DNA from: Phaeodactylibacter sp.
GTDB taxonomy: Bacteria; Bacteroidota; Bacteroidia; Chitinophagales; Saprospiraceae
Length of the DNA stretch: 64,000 bases
NCBI RefSeq assembly: GCF_022763345.1
Contig: NZ_JALEGS010000053.1
Coordinates: 52,630 to 116,629, forward strand
Direction: 5' to 3'
Shown here: positions 8,227-16,687 of the stretch, one piece after another
Numbering within the stretch: position 1 is the first letter of the stretch
Layout: every line of letters starts with the position of its first letter
Position numbers and translations under genes: made by a program
The notes under the pieces: generated by a model
What the model saw: only the letters and a program-made list of their open reading frames with translations
What the model was told of the DNA's origin: nothing
Databases searched by the model: none

Positions 8227-9441
8227 TTACTGTTTGGTGATGCGCTTTACGGTACGCTCCTGACCGATAGTCGCCTCTATGGTGTAAATGCCGGCAGGCA
8301 AAAAGTCGAGTGTCAGGTTTGGGAGGAGTTCCTTGGCCCGATAAACTTCCTGTCCCTGATTATTAAGAACCCGGATGAGGCCTTCTGTTTCATTGGTCAG
8401 CCAGTTGAGCTGCACCTGGCTGGAAAACGGATTAGGGAAAGCCTCAAACAGTTGCGGCTGAGTGGGCAGCTCCTCAGGCGTATTGCTGATTTCTTCCAGT
8501 TGATAGCGGTAGTTATCGCTAGGGGAGTAATTTAGTGTACCATTTACATTTGAGGGGCCGCCCAGCAGGTAAACCCAGCCATCAAGCAGGAAAGAGGCAG
8601 GAGCCCAGCGGGAAACGCCTGGGTGCGGCGGCAATTCCTCCCAAAGGTCCAACTCCGGGTCATAAGACCAAAATTCGCCTTCTTCCATAGAAGTATGGTC
8701 TCCTCCGTCCCCACTCAGCACATAGCCTTTGCCGTTGTAGGAAAACTGAGAGCCGGCTACGCGCCCTTCAGCGGGCAGCGTGGCCACTTCGGTCCATTCT
8801 TCTGTTGCCGGGTCATACCGGTACCATTGGTTAGAAATAAAGTTGTCGCCATGCCCAAAGCCAGTGTAGACATAGTCGCCCAGGCCAAATTGAAAAGGGT
8901 GGTGGCGCCTTGCACCAGGAAAGTTAGGCTTTTGACTCCAGGTATCAGTAGCCATATCGTATTCCCACCAGTCCCGTAAGTTGCCATTGGCGGAGCCGCC
9001 CATGCCTACGAATATTTTATCATTATGCGCAATGAAAGCAGGATGAATTCTGGCCTGGCAAGGGCATGGTGCCAGCTCCGTCCATTCACCGGTTTGAGGG
9101 TCGAAGACCCAAAGGTCGCGCATGTAGGATGAACCGCTAAATCCAAATCCAAAGTAGGCTTTACCGTCCCAGGTATCGCCAATGCCAAAGCCCCGGAACC
9201 CACCGGGAAAGTCATCCAGCTCTGTCCAGGTGTCGGCTTCGGGGTCGTACTGAAAGAAAATATCCAGGTAGCTGAATTCATCCGCGCCGGCAACAAGATA
9301 TCCTTTACCATCCAGCGCAAAGGCATAAGAGTGGTCGGTCACCAGGTTGTTTGGTAAGGGCGCTATGGTGTCCCATTCCGACTGAGCCAACAGTAGGAAG
9401 GGCGAAATAAAAAGGGCAATAAATAAGTAGAGTGGCTTCAT
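8227..9441 (-). CDS. Secreted kelch-repeat beta-propeller protein with T9SS sorting domain
   Basis: 404 residues. Signal peptide to LLLAQ (about 20). About six kelch blades follow, each with a hydrophobic-GG/GK strand and a W.YDP..D.W.EL/..P.. signature (WTELDDFPGGF, WTELAPCPCQAR, WSQKPNFPGARR, WTEVATLPAEGR, WEELPPHPGVSR). From about 325 the C-terminal type A sorting domain starts at FEAFPNPFSSQ and ends in TVKRITKQ; it would be cut and the protein anchored or released by the type IX system, consistent with porQ at 58.5 kb. Target or ligand unknown. Monocistronic. Confidence 0.9.
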   Translation of the reverse strand: MKPLYLFIALFISPFLLLAQSEWDTIAPLPNNLVTDHSYAFALDGKGYLVAGADEFSYLDIFFQYDPEADTWTELDDFPGGFRGFGIGDTWDGKAYFGFGFSGSSYMRDLWVFDPQTGEWTELAPCPCQARIHPAFIAHNDKIFVGMGGSANGNLRDWWEYDMATDTWSQKPNFPGARRHHPFQFGLGDYVYTGFGHGDNFISNQWYRYDPATEEWTEVATLPAEGRVAGSQFSYNGKGYVLSGDGGDHTSMEEGEFWSYDPELDLWEELPPHPGVSRWAPASFLLDGWVYLLGGPSNVNGTLNYSPSDNYRYQLEEISNTPEELPTQPQLFEAFPNPFSSQVQLNWLTNETEGLIRVLNNQGQEVYRAKELLPNLTLDFLPAGIYTIEATIGQERTVKRITKQ

Positions 9442-9677
9442 TTTGTTGAGATGATTATTAGGTCAATTAATGGGTGTACCTCGGAATAAGGTGTTGCTCA
9501 GGTTGGTTGTCCCGGTTGAAATCAATCAAGCGCAAAACGCAAGTTGGTAAACAAGAGACACTAAAATGCCATTTTGGTTGAGGAAATCAAACGAAAACCT
9601 TCTGATTGGTCGGCTGTAGGTCAGGGTAAGCAGGGTACAGGCTAAATTTATTGTATCTACGCGCCGACTTTCTTATC

Positions 9678-9696
9678 GTAAGGGTTTAAACCTTAC
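9678..9696. promoter_or_regulatory. Palindrome overlapping the mvaD promoter
   Basis: GTAAGG-GTTTAAA-CCTTAC, a near-perfect inverted repeat whose right arm runs into the -7 box. It is placed where a repressor could block the promoter. No regulator is known to bind it; could also be chance. Confidence 0.35.
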
Positions 9697-9701
9697 TTTT
9701 G
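9694..9701 (+). promoter_or_regulatory. -7 promoter box of mvaD
   Basis: TACTTTTG fits TAnnTTTG, 20 bases before ATG 9722. The box includes the first base of the GTG at 9701, so that GTG cannot be the start if this promoter is real. Confidence 0.65.
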
Positions 9702-9721
9702 TGAGACCCAAAACGCAACGC

Positions 9722-10813
9722 ATGTCAATGGATTATAAAAACCCAAAATTGGTACTCGAAACCGCCAAGGTTCAGCCCGGGCGTAGTGTATGGCGCAGCC
9801 CTTCCAACCTCGCCATCGTCAAGTACTGGGGCAAGCACGGGCGGCAGTTGCCCCGCAACCCTTCCATCAGTTTTACACTGGACCGGGCCTATACTGAGAC
9901 GGAAGTAAGTTATGCGCCTAAAAAAGGGGCAGACCGGGGCATTGCCCTGGATTTCTACTTTGATGGAAGCCCCAATGAAGCTTTCGCCAAAAAAGTCAAA
10001 GCATTCCTGGAAAGCATCACCGAAATTTTCCCCTTTCTGAACCAGCTGGATTGGACGATACGTTCCACAAATTCCTTTCCCCATTCTTCAGGTATTGCCT
10101 CTTCGGCATCAAGTATGAGTGCTTTGGCCCTGTGCTTGTGCACCATAGAGGATGAACTTTTCGGCACGCTCAGTGACGATGACGCCTTCCGGCAAAAAGC
10201 CTCCTTTGTCGCCCGCCTGGGCTCCGGCAGTGCCAGCCGCTCGGTATACGCAGGGCTGGCGATGTGGGGAGAAATGGGCGAAGTACCCGGGTCTTCTGAC
10301 TTGTACGCCATCCCTATGGCCAATCAGGTGCATGAGGTGTTCAAGACGTACCACGATGCCATCCTGATTGTGAGCAAAGGAGAGAAATCAGTATCAAGCC
10401 GGGCCGGGCACGGCCTGATGGAAGGCAATATCTACGCCAACAACCGCTATCAGCAGGCCCGTCAGCAAATGCATGACCTGCTAAGCGCCCTCCGTACCGG
10501 CGATGAGGAACACTTTGGGCGCATCCTGGAAAGCGAGGCGCTCACCCTGCACGCCCTCATGATGGCCTCCAATCCACCTTACATCTTGATGCAACCGCAT
10601 ACCATTACACTTATTAATAAGGTGCAGGCCTACCGAAAGGAAACCGGGCACCCGCTGTACTTCAGCCTGGATGCCGGGCCCAATCTTCATTTGTTCTTCC
10701 CGGACCGAATTAAGGAAGAAGTTGAAAACTTTATCCATGCCGAATTGGTACCATACTGTGAAGACGGGCGCTGGATTGCTGACCAAGTCGGTAAAGGCCC
10801 GCTTCAGCTCTAG
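9722..10813 (+). CDS. mvaD: Diphosphomevalonate decarboxylase
   Basis: GHMP-kinase-fold enzyme that converts mevalonate diphosphate to isopentenyl diphosphate with ATP, showing that isoprenoids are made by the mevalonate route. About 363 residues. Motifs: SNLAIVKYWGKHG (substrate/ATP region), SFPHSSGIASSASSMSAL (the ATP loop, residues about 120-140) and LDAGPNLHLFF near the C-terminus. Start: ATG 9722 or ATG 9728, both downstream of the -7 box. Followed 25 bases later by a rhodanese gene and then an SPT-like gene, so the three probably form one lipid-linked transcript. Confidence 0.92.
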   Translation: MSMDYKNPKLVLETAKVQPGRSVWRSPSNLAIVKYWGKHGRQLPRNPSISFTLDRAYTETEVSYAPKKGADRGIALDFYFDGSPNEAFAKKVKAFLESITEIFPFLNQLDWTIRSTNSFPHSSGIASSASSMSALALCLCTIEDELFGTLSDDDAFRQKASFVARLGSGSASRSVYAGLAMWGEMGEVPGSSDLYAIPMANQVHEVFKTYHDAILIVSKGEKSVSSRAGHGLMEGNIYANNRYQQARQQMHDLLSALRTGDEEHFGRILESEALTLHALMMASNPPYILMQPHTITLINKVQAYRKETGHPLYFSLDAGPNLHLFFPDRIKEEVENFIHAELVPYCEDGRWIADQVGKGPLQL

Positions 10814-10838
10814 TTTCCGTCACTTAAAAGTAAAAACC

Positions 10839-11363
10839 ATGCGTTTCCTTTCCGTTATTATTGGTGTACTCATGCTGGGCCGCCCGGGCTGTACACAACC
10901 GCCGGAGGACCGCCCGCCAGTAGGCAATCCGAAGTTTGATGAGACGATCAGCAGCATGCTGAGCTTTACGGTCCCAACAATTGGCGTTCAGGAGGTTAGG
11001 GATATTCAGGATGAAGTTTATATCTTTGACGCTCGAAAACGGGAAGAATACGATGTGAGCCATATTGAAGGCGCCCGTTTTCTCGGCTATAAAGATTTAG
11101 ACGAACAAGCACTCAACGGAGTGCCCAAAGATAGCACGGTGGTGCTGTACTGTTCTATTGGTTACCGCAGCGAGAAAGTGGCGGAACAGCTCCGGGAGCG
11201 GGGCTTTACCAAAGTTTATAATTTGTACGGCAGTATTTTCGAATGGGTCAATCAGGGATACCCCGTTGTGGATACCACCGGCGAACAAACCAAAAAAGTC
11301 CATACCTACAATGCTAAATGGGGCAAGTGGGTGGACAAAAAGCAGGCTGAAAAAGTCTGGTAA
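10839..11363 (+). CDS. Rhodanese-like domain lipoprotein
   Basis: 174 residues from ATG 10839, which begins a signal peptide ending in LGRPGC, a plausible lipobox. A single rhodanese domain follows (about 55-150): DARKREEYDVSHIEGA and the active-site loop YCSIGYRSEKVA, with the catalytic Cys present, so sulfurtransferase or single-domain persulfide activity in the periplasm is possible. The open frame extends upstream into mvaD, but that part is antisense-like and lacks support. The C-terminal tail is rich in K and W (KWGKWVDKKQAEKVW). Lies between mvaD and the SPT-like gene; role in that context unknown. Confidence 0.85.
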   Translation: MRFLSVIIGVLMLGRPGCTQPPEDRPPVGNPKFDETISSMLSFTVPTIGVQEVRDIQDEVYIFDARKREEYDVSHIEGARFLGYKDLDEQALNGVPKDSTVVLYCSIGYRSEKVAEQLRERGFTKVYNLYGSIFEWVNQGYPVVDTTGEQTKKVHTYNAKWGKWVDKKQAEKVW

Positions 11364-11385
11364 TCATCATCAAATCAAATTCTTT

Positions 11386-12633
11386 ATGGATTTATTTGCA
11401 AAGTTTATGGAAGACAGAGGGCCGCTGGGCAAGTGGTCTCGTACGGCACACGGTTATTATACCTTCCCAAAGCTCGAGGGCGAGCTGGGCAGCCGCATGC
11501 AATTCCAGGGCAAAGAAAAAATCGTTTGGAGCGTTAATAACTACCTGGGCCTGGGCAACCACCCGGAAATCCGGAAAGTGGACGAAGAAGCCAGCCGCGA
11601 CTGGGGCCTGGCTTACCCGATGGGTTCCCGCATGATGTCGGGAGAGACCTCTTACCACGAAAAATTGGAGCAGGACCTGGCAGAATTTGTGCACAAAGAG
11701 GAAGTGCTACTGCTCAACTTCGGCTATCAGGGCATCATGTCCATCGTGGACTCCTTGCTGACGCGCAAGGATATCGTGGTATATGACAAAGACTGCCACG
11801 CTTGTATCTACGACGGCATTCGCATGCACATCGGCAAGCGCCTGCCATTTGAGCACAACGATATTGAAAGCTTCGAAAAGCAAATTAAGAAAGCGAAGAT
11901 CTTCCAGGAGCAAACCGGCGGCGGTATCCTCGTGATTACAGAGGGCGTATTCGGTATGCGCGGCGATCAGGGTATCCTGAAGGAAATCGTTGCTTTCAAA
12001 AAAGAGTACGGCTTCCGTATGCTGGTAGATGATGCGCACGGTTTCGGTACCCTCGGCGCTACTGGTGCCGGTGCGGGTGAAGAGCAGGGCGTGCAGGATG
12101 ACATCGACCTCTACTTCAGCACCTTCGCGAAGTCTATGGCCAGCATAGGTGCTTTTGTAGGTGGCGATAGCGAAGTGATTGAGTTTTTGCGCTACAACCT
12201 GCGTTCTCAGATTTTCGCGAAGTCGCTGCCAATGCCATTAACCATCGGTAACATTAAGCGCCTCGAGATGCTGCGCACCCGACCGGAGTTCAAAGATAAG
12301 CTCTGGGAAAATGCCAACAACCTGCAGAAAGGCCTGCGCGACCGCGGCTTCGACCTGGGCAATACGTCCAGCTGTGTGACGCCGGTCTATATGCATGGTT
12401 CTGTGGAAGAAGCGATGGTGCTGGTGAAAGACCTGCGCGATAACTACGATATCTTCTGTTCTGTGGTCGTGTACCCGGTGATTCCGAAAGGTATGATCCT
12501 GCTGCGCCTCATCCCGACGGCAGCGCACAACCAGGACGATATTGATCAGACCATTGAGGCCTTTACCGCGATTTCTGATAAGCTGAAGTCCGGTGCTTAC
12601 GCCAAGCAGGCCGAACTGATCAAACCTGAGTAA
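11386..12633 (+). CDS. Alpha-oxoamine synthase, serine palmitoyltransferase-like
   Basis: PLP fold-type I enzyme of 415 residues condensing an acyl thioester with an amino acid. Motifs: VWSVNNYLGLGNHPE, PMGSRMMSGET, VDDAHGFGTLG and the PLP lysine K249 in FSTFAKSMASIGAF. The N-terminal extension (MDLFAKFMEDRGPLGKW) and the F-A-K-S loop differ from the bioF gene at 1520. In Bacteroidota such enzymes are serine palmitoyltransferases or cysteate acyltransferases that start sphingolipid or sulfonolipid synthesis; KBL is a less likely alternative. The amino acid substrate cannot be read from sequence. ATG 11386 is chosen because homology starts there. Third gene of the mvaD transcript, closed by a terminator. 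Confidence 0.85.
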   Translation: MDLFAKFMEDRGPLGKWSRTAHGYYTFPKLEGELGSRMQFQGKEKIVWSVNNYLGLGNHPEIRKVDEEASRDWGLAYPMGSRMMSGETSYHEKLEQDLAEFVHKEEVLLLNFGYQGIMSIVDSLLTRKDIVVYDKDCHACIYDGIRMHIGKRLPFEHNDIESFEKQIKKAKIFQEQTGGGILVITEGVFGMRGDQGILKEIVAFKKEYGFRMLVDDAHGFGTLGATGAGAGEEQGVQDDIDLYFSTFAKSMASIGAFVGGDSEVIEFLRYNLRSQIFAKSLPMPLTIGNIKRLEMLRTRPEFKDKLWENANNLQKGLRDRGFDLGNTSSCVTPVYMHGSVEEAMVLVKDLRDNYDIFCSVVVYPVIPKGMILLRLIPTAAHNQDDIDQTIEAFTAISDKLKSGAYAKQAELIKPE

Positions 12634-12661
12634 GGAAGACAGTAATTTTACTACATATTTT

Positions 12662-12699
12662 CGAATGGCCGCCTGTGATGGGCTGGCCATTCGTCTTTT
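12662..12699 (+). terminator. Terminator of the mvaD-rhodanese-SPT transcript
   Basis: Stem CGAATGGCC/GGCCATTCG with a 14-base loop and then TCTTTTG. Confidence 0.85.
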
Positions 12700-12751
12700 G
12701 TTGCCATTTCAAGTTTATTCCCTTAAATTGAAATAGCCAATAAGTTTAAAT

Positions 12752-13321
12752 ATGGAAAATGCAGTGCAGGAAATACCTAAAAGCCTTATCTACGAAATGG
12801 TGAATGGCCAGCCTGTTTATTACAAAGGCTACCAGGATTACCTGTCTGGTAGTAAACAGATCGATGAAATAATGGGCAGTAGCAAAATACAGGCGCTAAT
12901 TGTAGCAGAACTCATCTTTTTGTTGAAAACCTTTTTGGGTGATGATTATCTGATTTTTACCAATGAAGTAGGGTTGCAGTTCTCTAAAAAATCGTGGAGA
13001 GCAGCTGATATTGCTGTTGTCAAAGCGGATTTAGTAGAAAAACTGGATGACAAGTACCTGGAGGTGCCACCTGAGCTTGTCATTGAAATAGATACCAAAG
13101 CTGCCCTGCATGATATTGAGAATCCACTGGGATATTATCAGGAAAAAACGGAGGAACTCCTTCAGTTTGGCGTGAAGAAAGTAGTCTGGATTTTTTCAGA
13201 TACAGAAAAAGTGATGGTTGCCGAGCAAGCTAACAGGGCATGGCATATTTACGACTGGGCAGACCCCATTAGCATAGAAGAAGGGCTGGTGCTGGATATG
13301 GGCCGCTTACTGAGGCGCTAA
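12752..13321 (+). CDS. Uma2 family (DUF820) putative restriction-fold nuclease
   Basis: 189 residues with the PD-(D/E)xK-like Uma2 fold: D86 in WRAADIAVVK, E112 in PELVIEIDTK and the C-terminal K..LLQFGVKKVVWIF helix-strand. The family is common in cyanobacteria and some Bacteroidota in many copies, with no settled function. The usual EVLSP stretch reads EIDTK here. Lies alone between a terminator and the convergent AraC gene. AT content is a bit higher than that of neighbours, which may suggest transfer. Confidence 0.8.
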   Translation: MENAVQEIPKSLIYEMVNGQPVYYKGYQDYLSGSKQIDEIMGSSKIQALIVAELIFLLKTFLGDDYLIFTNEVGLQFSKKSWRAADIAVVKADLVEKLDDKYLEVPPELVIEIDTKAALHDIENPLGYYQEKTEELLQFGVKKVVWIFSDTEKVMVAEQANRAWHIYDWADPISIEEGLVLDMGRLLRR

Positions 13322-13329
13322 GCAGGGCT

Positions 13330-14238
13330 CTAACATTTCCCCATCACCTGCTCCCGGTAAGCTTTTGGCGAAAGCCCATACTTCCGCTTGAAGACCCGGT
13401 TAAAGTACGACCCGCTGTTGAAACCGGCAGAAAGGTAGACGTCCTGCACCTTTCGGGTAGAGTCCTCCAGCATACGACGCGCCAGTTTCATCCGCTCATT
13501 GTTGATAAACTCCACTGGCGTGACCCCGAAGTGGTCTTTAAACACCCGGTAAAAGTTGGATTCGCTCATGTAGACTTTCTGGCTGATTTGTTCCACGGTC
13601 AGCGACTCTCCCAAATGCTCACGAATGTACCGTATAGCGAAAGACAAGCGGTTGCTATCGTCTACCTGCCCCTGCTCGATGTAGTTGGCCCGTGCTTCCG
13701 CCTGCAGTATCCGCACGATCAGTTCCTGAAGCATCAGGTTGGCAAACAGGTCTTTGGACGGGTGGTCTTCCGTGCAGAGAAACAGCAATCGCTGAAGGAT
13801 TTGCTTAATCGCCACCGTATTCGTAAAATGGAAGCTGCTGGGGGTGAAAGCCCACTCTTCCCCATCTCCTTTAGGTGCTGACTCATTGAGGGACTGAATG
13901 GTTTTCCGGATTTGATCATCCGAAAGCGTCATAGCCAGACAATGCGTGGGGTTGTCAATTTCGGCTTCCGGGAAATTGATGCACATGGTCTCATCTGCCG
14001 GCAGTAGCAGCGACTCGCCGGGCAGGAATTCAAAAGACGGTTGCTCCCGCAATTTCATCACCTTTTTACCGCGGATCATACTGGCAAAAACCGGTTGGTG
14101 GAACTTCAGCAATACCTCTTCGGCCTGCTGATGGGTTTCAAAAATATTGACCTCAGCCTGTTCCATCGTGAAGGACGTTTTGTTCTCCACCAAAGTGTCG
14201 AGGCGGCGGTATAATGAAAAGTTCTGAGGTAACTGCAT
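13330..14238 (-). CDS. AraC family regulator, YqhC-like
   Basis: 302 residues. The N-terminal part (about 15-170) resembles the AraC_N domain (PF06719) found in YqhC-type aldehyde-responsive activators; the C-terminal part (about 195-300) holds two helix-turn-helix motifs, LTVEQISQKVYMSESNFYRV and VQDVYLSAGFNSGSYFNRVF, ending in the AraC signature KYGLSPKAYR. It is divergent to the aldehyde dehydrogenase operon and ends 8 bases from the Uma2 stop. YqhC in E. coli activates an aldehyde reductase; control of the neighbouring dehydrogenase is inferred from position. Confidence 0.88.
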   Translation of the reverse strand: MQLPQNFSLYRRLDTLVENKTSFTMEQAEVNIFETHQQAEEVLLKFHQPVFASMIRGKKVMKLREQPSFEFLPGESLLLPADETMCINFPEAEIDNPTHCLAMTLSDDQIRKTIQSLNESAPKGDGEEWAFTPSSFHFTNTVAIKQILQRLLFLCTEDHPSKDLFANLMLQELIVRILQAEARANYIEQGQVDDSNRLSFAIRYIREHLGESLTVEQISQKVYMSESNFYRVFKDHFGVTPVEFINNERMKLARRMLEDSTRKVQDVYLSAGFNSGSYFNRVFKRKYGLSPKAYREQVMGKC

Positions 14239-14615
14239 ATCAAGTCGCTGTTTTGTGCCGATAGGGAGGCTTCATCATCGGCTCAGCTCAATTACTGCTG
14301 AATAATCCGAAGTAAATTTTTTATCCTATCCGATCTTCTTCAAATATCTTATTCAGGACTGGCCTTGCCAAATAAAATTACGATTTAGGCGGTATATCAT
14401 ACCTTCTTTGCTAGGATAGTACAAGTTTGTGAGAGAATACGTCAAACTTGCGGATGAAAACCCTCATAATTTTGCTTTCAGGAAGTTGTTCCGTAAAAAA
14501 TTCCGGAATGGCTTCGCAGTTGAAATTTGAATTCGACAAACCGGCGTTGCTCCGGAAAATGCATGGTTCGATTTTGAATTCAGGTATTACAAAAACAGAA
14601 AATGAAACTAAAATT
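14239..14615. other. Divergent control region between AraC regulator and aldehyde dehydrogenase
   Basis: 377 bases without a gene. Holds GGTATATCATACC (14391-14403), a small inverted repeat that might be an operator, a -7 box at 14467, and a leader of about 140 bases containing TTCCGGAA. An open frame through the leader (from 14448) starts upstream of the expected transcription start and lacks homology. Confidence 0.5.
14467..14474 (+). promoter_or_regulatory. -7 promoter box of the aldehyde dehydrogenase operon
   Basis: TAATTTTG fits TAnnTTTG. It lies 141 bases before the chosen ATG, leaving a long leader. Confidence 0.5.
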
Positions 14616-16139
14616 ATGAGTAGTGCATCCACTATTGCTCAGGATAAACTGAGCCCGCCAAAATTTAAAGCGCAATACGATAACTTCATAGGAGGCAAAT
14701 GGACGGCCCCTGTAAAAGGAGAATACTTCGAAAACACCTCACCGGTAGATGGCAACACCTTTACTAAGGTTGCCCGTTCCACGGCAGAAGACATTGAGCT
14801 GGCGCTTGATGCTGCCTGGGAAGCTGCCCCGGCCTGGAACACTTCTGCTGCTGCTTACCGATCCGGCCTTTTGCTCAAAATCGCAGATGTGATGGAGCAA
14901 AACCTGGAAACGCTCGCCCGCGTGGAAACCTGGGACAACGGCAAACCACTCCGTGAAACGATGGCCGCAGACATGCCTCTGGCCGTTGATCACTTCCGCT
15001 ACTTTGCTGGCGTGATTCGGGCAGAGGAAGGCAGTATGAGCGAGCTCGACGCCAACACGGTTTGCATCAATGTAGAAGAGCCTCTTGGCGTAGTTGGGCA
15101 GATCATCCCCTGGAATTTTCCCATCCTGATGGCAGCATGGAAGCTGGCTCCTGCGCTTGCGGCCGGCAACTGCGTAGTGCTGAAGCCCGCAGAGCAGACC
15201 CCTGTGGGTATTCTGGTGCTAATGGAAATGATTCAGGACATCCTGCCCGCTGGTGTGCTCAACATCGTGAGCGGCTTTGGTATTGAAGCAGGCAAGCCTT
15301 TGGCATCTAACCCCCGCATCAACAAAGTAGCCTTTACGGGAGAAACCACCACGGGGCAGTTGATTATGCAGTACGCATCCAAGAATATCATCCCGGTTAC
15401 CCTGGAGCTAGGTGGCAAGTCGCCCAATATCTTCTTCAAGAGCATCATGGATGCGGATGATGAGTTCTTTGACAAATGCCTGGAAGGTGCCGTTATGTTC
15501 GCCCTCAATCAGGGTGAGGTCTGTACCTGCCCGTCCCGTATGCTGGTGGAAGAGAGCATTTTTGACGCTTTCATCGAGCGGGTCGTGGAGCGCACCAAGG
15601 CCATTAAACTGGGGCACCCGCTTGACCTGTCTACGATGATGGGCGCTCAGGCCTCAAGCGATCAGTACGAGAAGATTCTCAACTATATCGAAATTGGAAA
15701 AGAGGAAGGCGCAGAAGTACTCTGCGGAGGCGAAGCGGCTTACAACGAAGGTCTGCAGGGCGGCTACTACATCATGCCGACTATCCTAAAGGGCAACAAC
15801 AAAATGCGGGTATTCCAGGAAGAAATCTTTGGTCCCGTAGTTTGTGTAACTACCTTCAAGGACGAAGCCGAAGCGATTGAGATTGCCAACGATACGCTCT
15901 ACGGGCTTGGCGCTGGTGTCTGGACGCGCGATATGCATCAGGCTTATCAGATTTCCCGTGCTGTGGAAGCAGGGCGCGTATGGGTGAACAACTACCACGC
16001 TTATCCAGCTCACGCCCCATTCGGCGGCTATAAAAAGTCAGGTATTGGCCGGGAGAATCACAAGATGATGCTCGCCCACTACCGTCAGACTAAGAACATG
16101 CTGATCTCGTATGACAAGAAAGCCCTTGGCTTCTTTTAG
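14616..16139 (+). CDS. NAD-dependent aldehyde dehydrogenase (acetaldehyde dehydrogenase type, ExaC/AldB-like)
   Basis: 507 residues from ATG 14616, which opens MSSASTIAQDKLSPP before the conserved YDNFIGGKW. Motifs: PWNFPILMAAWKLAPALAAG, the Rossmann FTGETTTGQ, the general base E264 in TLELGGKSPN and the nucleophile C303 in NQGEVCTCPSR. The Cys-Thr-Cys arrangement is typical of AldB/ExaC acetaldehyde dehydrogenases. It oxidises aldehydes to acids in the cytoplasm. The DUF779 gene downstream and the AraC_N regulator upstream are usual partners of this subfamily. Physiological substrate not determined. Confidence 0.92.
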   Translation: MSSASTIAQDKLSPPKFKAQYDNFIGGKWTAPVKGEYFENTSPVDGNTFTKVARSTAEDIELALDAAWEAAPAWNTSAAAYRSGLLLKIADVMEQNLETLARVETWDNGKPLRETMAADMPLAVDHFRYFAGVIRAEEGSMSELDANTVCINVEEPLGVVGQIIPWNFPILMAAWKLAPALAAGNCVVLKPAEQTPVGILVLMEMIQDILPAGVLNIVSGFGIEAGKPLASNPRINKVAFTGETTTGQLIMQYASKNIIPVTLELGGKSPNIFFKSIMDADDEFFDKCLEGAVMFALNQGEVCTCPSRMLVEESIFDAFIERVVERTKAIKLGHPLDLSTMMGAQASSDQYEKILNYIEIGKEEGAEVLCGGEAAYNEGLQGGYYIMPTILKGNNKMRVFQEEIFGPVVCVTTFKDEAEAIEIANDTLYGLGAGVWTRDMHQAYQISRAVEAGRVWVNNYHAYPAHAPFGGYKKSGIGRENHKMMLAHYRQTKNMLISYDKKALGFF

Positions 16140-16161
16140 GACGTAAATCAATAAAACTACA

Positions 16162-16204
16162 ACAGGCTTGCCAGGCATTCGTGTACGGTGAGCCTGTCTT
16201 TTTT
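16162..16204 (+). terminator. Hairpin and T-tract between aldehyde dehydrogenase and DUF779 genes
   Basis: ACAGGCT/AGCCTGT stem (7 bp) with a 22-base loop and a CTTTTTT tail. It lies inside the operon, 23 bases before the DUF779 start, so it may act as a partial terminator that lowers downstream expression. Confidence 0.65.
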
Positions 16205-16226
16205 CCTAACCAAAAAAGCTGAAGAA

Positions 16227-16619
16227 ATGGTACAACGCGTATTGGTCTCTCCCGAGGCCCGGGACGTCATTGATCAATTGAGGGAACAGAACGGCCCGCT
16301 CCTTTTCCACCAAAGTGGGGGCTGTTGTGATGGCTCTGCGCCCATGTGCTTTGCCAGGGGCGAATTGCTGTTGGATGATAATGATGTCTGGATAGGCGAC
16401 ATCCACGGCTGCCCCTTCCTGATGTCCAATGATCAGTTTGAATATTGGAAGCACACGCAGCTCACTGTAGGCATCACCAAGGGCAGGGGCTCCAGTTTTT
16501 CACTGGAAATACCGCTGGGCATTCGGTTTATTATCCGCTCCCGTCTATTTACGGATGAAGAACTGGCGCAATTGCCACCGGTTAGGAAAGGGAGCGAGGT
16601 GGAGTCGTCGTATTTGTAG
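16227..16619 (+). CDS. DUF779 family protein, aldehyde dehydrogenase partner
   Basis: 130 residues from ATG 16227; an in-frame GTG at 16188 falls within the preceding terminator hairpin and is rejected. Conserved features: QNGPLLFHQSGGCCDGSAPMC with paired cysteines, and DVWIGDIHGCPFLMS. The cysteine-rich loop suggests metal or redox function. The family is known for its constant link to ExaC/AldB-type dehydrogenases; its role is not established, though a chaperone or maturation role has been thought possible. Confidence 0.88.
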   Translation: MVQRVLVSPEARDVIDQLREQNGPLLFHQSGGCCDGSAPMCFARGELLLDDNDVWIGDIHGCPFLMSNDQFEYWKHTQLTVGITKGRGSSFSLEIPLGIRFIIRSRLFTDEELAQLPPVRKGSEVESSYL

Positions 16620-16661
16620 CAGCCATTCCTGCACAGGCTGTTTTTGGGAGTAACAAATGCT

Positions 16662-16669
16662 TACCTTTG
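16662..16669 (+). promoter_or_regulatory. -7 promoter box of rlmD
   Basis: TACCTTTG, with TTTTTG at 16641-16646 as a -33 element, giving near-standard Bacteroidota spacing. The start is ATG 16688, 18 bases after the box. Confidence 0.65.
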
Positions 16670-16687
16670 CTCCGAAAAACAGGAAAA

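Noticed and set aside
9701..9721. GTG 9701 as the start of mvaD
   Set aside because: It overlaps the -7 promoter box and adds residues without homology.
12752..13321. Uma2 protein as part of a defence system
   Set aside because: Single gene with no restriction, methylase or other defence partner nearby.
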